Source: Apricaphanius iberus (taxonomy: Eukaryota > Chordata > Actinopteri > Cyprinodontiformes > Aphaniidae). Taken from it: a stretch of DNA of 64,000 bases. Below the pieces are notes generated by a model. The model was not told where the DNA came from. It was given only the letters and a program-made list of their open reading frames with translations, and did not search any database. Of the stretch, positions 58,541-64,000 are shown piece by piece. The position numbers were made by a program, and so were the translations under genes. Every line of letters begins with the position of its first letter. Position 1 is the stretch's first letter. The DNA is taken from contig JAPXFQ010000899.1 of assembly GCA_028564705.1 (NCBI GenBank), positions 2,666,001-2,730,000 of the forward strand, given 5' to 3'.

Positions 58541-59495
58541 CATGGGGAAGACTCACTGACCTGACAGGTGTGCAGAAAACCATCAGTTACTCCCTTCAGA
58601 AGGAAGGAATTCCTTAAAAGATATTTGCAAAAGAAGTTGGATTTTCCCAAAGCGCTGTAACAAAACACATTAATAGAAAGTTATTTAGAAGGGAAACGTG
58701 GGAGAAAAAGGTGCACAAGGAGCAGTGAAGAGTGCAGACTGGAGAGGATTGATTAGGAAAAGGCCATTCAAAACTGTTGGGGATCTTCACAAGGAGTAGA
58801 CTGAGACTGAAGTTAGTGCATCAAGAGCAATCACACATAGACAAGATCCTGGACATCAGTTTGAAAGGTCATATTCCTTTTGTCAAGCTTTTGCTGTTCT
58901 ATTGGTGAGTGGTCCAAAGTCCTCGCTTCTGATGAGAGCAATTTGCATCTTAGTTGGAAACCAAGGTCCCAGAGTCTGGAGGAAGACTGGAGACAGTCCA
59001 GTGAAGTCCACTGTGAAGTTTCCACACTGTGTTGATTCGGGGAGCCACGTCATCACCTGGTGTTGGTCCACTGGGGTTTATTTAGTCCAGAGTCAATGGA
59101 GCCATCTACCAGGACATTTTGGAGCCCTTAACTTTTCCCTCCACAGAAGAACTTGATGGAGTTGCTGACTTCGTTTTGCAGCAAGAGTTGGTACCTGCTC
59201 AAATTGCCAAAAGTACCAAAACCTGGTTAAGTGACCATGGGTTTTACTGGGCTTGATAGGCCAGCAAAACTCACCTGCCCTGAACTCTAAATAGAAAATA
59301 TGAGGCATTGCAAAGAGAAAGATGAGAAACATGAGAGCGAATAATGAAGGAGAGCTGAAGGCCCTTATTGAAGCATTCTGGTCTGCTACAACACCTCAGC
59401 AGAGCCACAGGCTGATGGAATGCATGCCAGGGCGCATTGAAGCAGTAACTGATGCAAAAGGGGCTAAACCAAATACTGAGCTTGATTATAGTTTT
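58541..59495 (+). pseudogene. Tc1 transposase pseudogene
   Basis: MGKT at 58541 matches the usual start of this lineage, after which frameshifts begin within ten codons. The three acidic motifs can be followed: LASDESNLHLSW (first Asp kept, near 58930), LQQELVPAQIAKSTKTW (near 59178; QQD has become QQE) and LDRPAKL..PEL*IEN (near 59250; Glu kept but preceded by a stop). The helix-turn-helix DNA-binding part is present but scrambled. It is an inactive relic. Confidence 0.85.
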
Positions 59496-59745
59496 TAGAG
59501 GTATAACATTTCTTGTTTTATTGATTTCATGTAGTTAACTAGTTCTCTGATATATTTTGAATTTGGGGTTTTCATAAGCTGTAAGCCATAATCATCAAAA
59601 TTATACCAAATAAAGGCTTAAACTATCTTGCTTTATATGTAATGAGTCTATATCCATTATAAATTTCACTTTTTAATTGGAATTACTGAAATAAATCAAC
59701 TTTACACAGTAATTACATTACTTTTTCGAGTAAAGTAATTACCAG

Positions 59746-60149
59746 TTGTTGCAGCTCAAATATGTTCAAATGCAGGTGGTTCCACAGAGTAAGTGGCAAA
59801 TTCCTAGACATTTGCGACATAATGTTCCTTTACCAGACTGGATTACTTCACCTGGTAACTGTTTTTCCATTTTCACTTCACCATAAAATACATTTTTTAA
59901 TTATCTATCCTGAGAGACTGAAAATTAATGAAGCAAAAGTAAGGAACAGGTGTTTGTCCTTCAGAGGGTCTGACTGCATGCAGTGCCAAAAAAAACATAC
60001 TGAGATTATTTTTTATGATTATATCAATAATTAGACAACATTTTCATTAAACTGGAAGTCCATATCACCCATAAAACATACAATATATGAAAGTATAAGG
60101 TAAATCTTTTTTTAGTAAATAATGTTGTTGAGTCAAAAATTAAAAGCTT
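59746..60149. other. Non-coding, no recognisable feature
   Basis: AT-rich spacer after the Tc1 copy. Confidence 0.4.
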
Positions 60150-60660
60150 AAACCTTTAGAAGTGAATTCCTTGTTATTTCTGCAAACTGCTGCCTTGCAC
60201 AGACTTGCTTCTGCTCTTCACCTTCGCATGACTGCAGTGTGCATGTAATCTCTAGTGGGCAATGAGAGCTCCTATGCCTCTGCATTCGCAGTCTTGGCCA
60301 GACTCTGTATTGGGCCCCGGGGGTTGTGGAGATGAGGCATAAAACAACCATGCCCCTACCTAGGGAAGCTGGTGGCGAGGCGGCAGGGCTGTTGTCTGTC
60401 GGCGTGCTGTTTGACTTAAATGTGTTCATTTGCCTTAGCTCCTGACTCCCTACGGGGAGGGGCCGGTTGGGGAAGAGGAGGGGTGCGCTAACGAACCTTT
60501 GACAGCTGGAGGCCCTAATTAAACGTCCCTGCTGAAAATAAACAGAGTGGGAGCCAAGTGAGCAGCAAAGAGCGGCTTACGAATGAGCTTTCGCTTCCAG
60601 TGCCCTCCTCTCTGTTGCTGTTGACACATTGCCAAGAGAGCATGACTTTATAGGGTGGGG
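60150..60660. promoter_or_regulatory. Candidate regulatory block
   Basis: GC-balanced, repeat-free DNA in AT-rich surroundings, with GGGCCCCGGGGG (60313), TTTGACAGCTGGAGG (60498) and CCCTAATTAAACG (60513). TAATTA is a homeodomain core, and CAGCTG an E-box beside a TGACAG TALE core. Minus-strand open frames here lack known motifs. Confidence 0.3.
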
Positions 60661-60879
60661 GTCTCAAAGGCACCCTCACATATATATACACACACATACA
60701 CAACACTAACGAGTATGTAGCACAGCAGTAACACATTTTGAGCACCTGCAGTCACACTTGATGGGAGTTGATCTCCACAGCTGTGAACACAGTATATTTT
60801 TACTCCTGGTGCGTTCAGGAGTCACACCTTGCTTTTCCTACATGTTTCCTGCTGCGCGGTGGCAGAAAAAAAGCAGCTC
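60661..60879. other. Non-coding; short CA/TA run at 60681
   Basis: TATATATACACACACATACACA at 60679-60700 is an imperfect dinucleotide run (given by position). Nothing else was seen. Confidence 0.45.
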
Positions 60880-61110
60880 GGTCCTATTGAGGGGGTTTCA
60901 CACTTCGTCTAGATGACACGTCTGACATTCACCCTGTTGTGCTGCAACAGCTAGCCCGAGCATTAGCAGTCAAAGTGGCGGGGTCCATTTGAGCGAGTGC
61001 ATTAATGGCTTGCCCAACCTGCGACAAGGTTATGAGGCTGATTGAATAATTACTGTGGAGGCTCCTGTCCATTACGGACTCGTGTCCGCTCAGATAGAGG
61101 AAGACTCAGT
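60880..61110. promoter_or_regulatory. Candidate regulatory block
   Basis: Unique, GC-balanced DNA with GATTGAATAATTACTG (61039-61054), GTGCATTAATGGC (60997) and GCATTAGCAG (60960). Together with the block at 60150-60660 it may form an enhancer cluster within a putative first intron. This is inferred from composition and homeodomain cores. Confidence 0.3.
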
Positions 61111-63279
61111 GAGAGATGCAGAGATAGTTTGAGACAGAAAGATGGGGAGGGCAGATTAGATAAGCACAGATAGGGTCAATTAAGAGATAAACATACAGGT
61201 ATGGGCTAGAGGCAGGCTGTTGAATGTGTGTGTGAGTGCGAGCGAGAGGCTGTGAAAACGGTTTCCTATCTTCGTCTCCTTTGGATCCTTCCGTCCAGCC
61301 CCACACAGCATAATTTGGCATGAAGTGCATTTATCCAGGTGAGGCAGAAAAGGTGACAAAGGTGAAGTTGTTAGACAGAGGTGCATTGCCCTCTGCTTGA
61401 CCCTGTCGACTCTTTACCAGATTCTCAAGGAAGATATCTGTCAGTGTTGCACTTATGGGAATAAAATATATAGGTTCCCTGTAGGTGAATGAAGCCTAAA
61501 ACCATAAACCTATATGTGAAAAAATATTGGCAGTGGAAATACTTTAAAATGAGCTTAACTTAAAGTTGGAAAATTAACCAGGTTTATGAAACCGTTGTAC
61601 CAACTCGACTTGGGCCGTTACAATGTCACTGTACAAAAGCATTGTTTTATATGGTTATAGTTATTTTATTAATACTTTTTGTACATTAGTACAAATCAGA
61701 AATTCGGAAGTGAACACCTACTCAATTTAGTAGTCGATTTCTAGTCCTTATTTGCAGAACGTTTCATCTTCTTTCACAATGCTTTGCAAGCATAACTAAA
61801 TTATATTAATTTGGATATCTGTCCTTACTGTCTATCTGGACTCAGTTTGCTTATCCGAGATGTTGCTGCTAGTTTGGTTACTATGGTTTCAAAATGGCAT
61901 TCTCCGAACGGTAATAATTGGTGGCTATACTTAAGTTTCCACACCATGCCTGTCTCATCCCAATTTTTCCCAAACAATGCAATTTAGTTTTTCTTACAAT
62001 TGACTTAAAGTTGAATAGAAGTAAAGTTAAATCATATTAACTTTTTAAAATTTTTCTGGAAGTCTAGTATCAACTTAAATTAACCAAGTTTCTTCACACG
62101 AAATTAATTGTAACTTTAAAAAAATAAAACAAACGTCAATCATTTTTTATTTTAATTTAAAACGTCTAAAGATTATTTTGATTATTTTGCAGATGTTTTA
62201 CTGATTTCACATGGTCACATCTGATTCGATTTTAAGAATGTGGCTTCATTGTAAAAGTTAAAATTACAACTAGACATGTGTAGTTATGAGTTTCTCTCTG
62301 GATGCTAATGTAGAGTAAAATAAACTGATTTGCATTATTTAAAATAATTTAATTGAAATATAGAATCCTCAGCTGTATATCTAGTGTGTTTTATAGCTTT
62401 TTTGCTTTTTATAGAGTTACTCAAGTATAACAGCTGGATATTAGCTTTAGGTTGTGCTATGTGCTCTGGCAGCCAGCCTGCAGTCATCCTTTGGAGGCTT
62501 GCAGCTAGCAAACTGTAATTTTCAAAGCTTTAGCTTCAGCTTTAGCTCAGTACGATTGTTGGTGGGGCCGGAAACATTTGCAGCAAACTACAGCTGCATC
62601 TTTCTTTCTAGTGAAGAGTTAAATTTGTATGACTGTTCCTTTTTGCTAGCTGACCACCAGTGTACAGCAGCAGGTGGTGGATGGGTTTCCCACTCATTTT
62701 TACTCCATCCATTCCAGTACACTCAGTATTATCTCATATAGGTAATGTTGTCATTGCTGTTTCTCAGTTTTACCTCAGCTTCACTTGGGCTTTACTTGTA
62801 GCTGTGTGTCCCAGATGTCCAGTATTACATAGTATACCCAACTTTCTAGTCAGATTGTGAAGAAAAGGCAGGCAGTCTCTCTATTGTTAAAATATCAAAA
62901 CTAAAGATGGCAAAACTAACTTGGCTCAGGTAGTTTATTTTACTTTGTATTTTGTGGCTTATTAGGCTCTTCTACTATAGGTTGTGCATATGGTGAGGTT
63001 TTAAATATTTATACAAACACATTAAACATATGTCCACAGCTTTTACATGGCTGACCTCCAGTCCTGTTACAAATACACATACAGCATTTTTGCTCTTCTT
63101 TTTAGCTGCCTGAAGACAGAATAAAAGTATGAAAGATTACCCGATCCCTATCTTTCTTCATGAAACTGATTATTGACTCGTCTGCCTTTGAAATCTGTCC
63201 AAGAAGATTTTTCCCTTGCATTTAATGTTGGCTGTTTAAGGTCAGATTTGTGAAATGATATCTGCCAAACCTGCCCGGC
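61111..63279. other. Non-coding, no recognisable feature
   Basis: Purine-rich at 61090-61160, AT-rich after 61440. TTTAGCTTCAGCTTTAGCTC (62528) is a local duplication. Open frames at 62454-62860 have no known domain. Confidence 0.4.
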
Positions 63280-63560
63280 TTTTGCTGACCCCTCTTAGCC
63301 GAGGTCACCATAGCCATGCTCGAACTCGAGACATAATCCATTTTCTTTTGCCCTGGCAAAGCTCTACTTTAGTGATTGTGCTGACCCAGCCAGCCTGAAG
63401 GAAGAGGGAGATAGAGATGGAGAGGCAGAAAGAGAGGGGGGGCATATGAGGCCCAAGGGCATGACATCGAGGTGCTGGGGGCCACAGCAGCCCTTTAAAT
63501 GTCAACACAGCACAGAGTGGAGGCAAACTATTGAGGAGCAGAGCTGTGAATTGTTTGAGG
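63280..63560. other. GC-balanced unique stretch
   Basis: CTTTTGCCCTGGCAAAGC (63347-63364) is a near-perfect palindrome around CCTGG, and GCTCGAACTCGAG lies at 63318. It is followed by a G/A-rich run. It could be regulatory, but nothing decisive is visible. Confidence 0.25.
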
Positions 63561-64000
63561 ACCATGGAGAGAACTGGCAGATTCTATGACAAGATGATAG
63601 ATAATTCACAGGCTCTATGACAAGAGTTTTGAAGGTTGGCACAATAGAGAAAATATAGAAAGTGGGCAATTTGTTTTGTCCTTAGGGACATTTGGTTGAA
63701 ACAACCGTCTTTCCTGGGAATCAGGCATTTGCACATAGCATTTTATGCATGTTTGTGACCACTTCAACTTGTTTAATTTTTTGCCACTTCACAATAAAAA
63801 CTTTGTTTTATTTTACTTTAAAGACTAGATGAACACAAAATAGTCCATGAATGTGAAGTGGAAGAAACATTTTACTAGGTTGACAATTGTTTTTACAAAT
63901 AAAATCTGAAAAAGGGTTTAAGACTAAATCTGATTTTGTAAAAAAAACGTAGGAGTCCAATTTCCACTTTAAATTGTACCTGAAGGTTCCTGCTCTGATT
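63561..64000. other. Non-coding, no recognisable feature
   Basis: AT-rich DNA up to the window edge. Confidence 0.4.

Larger units (their letters stand above)
57574..59745 (+). mobile_element. Tc1-like transposon carrying a nested element
   Basis: The left end begins at TA (57574) with ACAGGTGAAACTCAAAAAAT. The right end, near TTTTTCGAGTAAAGTAATTACC (59722-59743, cited as a span), is decayed. The element is cut at 57896/58508 by a 611-bp insertion. Without it the length is about 1.56 kb, the usual size for this Tc1 lineage. AATATTGTGAAAAGGTTCAA (57800) and its counterpart regions are typical of its terminal parts. The transposase reads on the plus strand. Confidence 0.85.

Noticed and set aside
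1..64000. tRNA, rRNA, CRISPR arrays, bacterial operons or phage genes
   Set aside because: I looked for cloverleaf A/B-box pairs, regularly spaced repeats and dense coding and found none. The DNA is vertebrate-type non-coding sequence.

Overview
The window reads as nuclear DNA of a teleost fish. Evidence: many decayed Tc1-like DNA transposons of several lineages, fish-type non-LTR retrotransposon pieces, PIF/Harbinger- and hAT-like remnants, long vertebrate microsatellites, AT-rich composition and no dense coding. A percomorph-type fish is likely, but the species cannot be fixed. No complete host protein gene is visible. I saw no tRNA, rRNA, CRISPR or bacterial-type gene. Almost all open frames are short and lie in repeats or simple purine/pyrimidine tracts.

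Layout. 1-7 kb: mostly unique DNA, a pyrimidine-rich block (4.6-4.86 kb) and a Tc1 scrap near 5.5 kb. 7.03-7.93 kb: a 903-bp foldback element with perfect 38-bp terminal inverted repeats, TA flanks and an interior built from the motif TTTCGT/ACGAAA; this is the most unusual object in the window. 8-22.9 kb: four more Tc1 remnants, a 570-bp PIF/Harbinger deletion copy with TAA target duplications, two clear LINE tails and possible regulatory DNA at 14.65 and 17.2-17.8 kb. 23-30 kb: short inverted-repeat elements, a possible hAT remnant, a minus-strand LINE tail and three tandem repeats. 30-36.5 kb: strand-asymmetric purine/pyrimidine blocks, a near-complete decayed Tc1 carrying its own insertion, and homeodomain-site-rich candidate regulatory DNA near 36.0-36.4 kb. 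36.6-46 kb: a repeat-dense block with a Tc1 transposase fragment, a LINE endonuclease/reverse-transcriptase stretch, a MITE, a LINE 3' end with an (ATT)n tail and Tc1 halves. 48.9-50.1 kb: a TA foldback microsatellite and a 201-bp Tc1-derived MITE. 50.5-51.35 kb: a GA-rich, locally CpG-containing block ending in an ideal splice donor (CAG/GTGAGT) just after an ATG; this is the best candidate for a host-gene first exon. 51.35-64 kb: compatible with a long first intron, with a Tc1 copy interrupted by a PIF-like element (57.57-59.75 kb) and candidate regulatory DNA at 60.15-61.1 kb.

The window therefore looks like gene-poor DNA upstream of, and possibly into the first intron of, a plus-strand gene. 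That reading is an inference. Family names rest on remembered consensus features and visible motifs; no database search was run.
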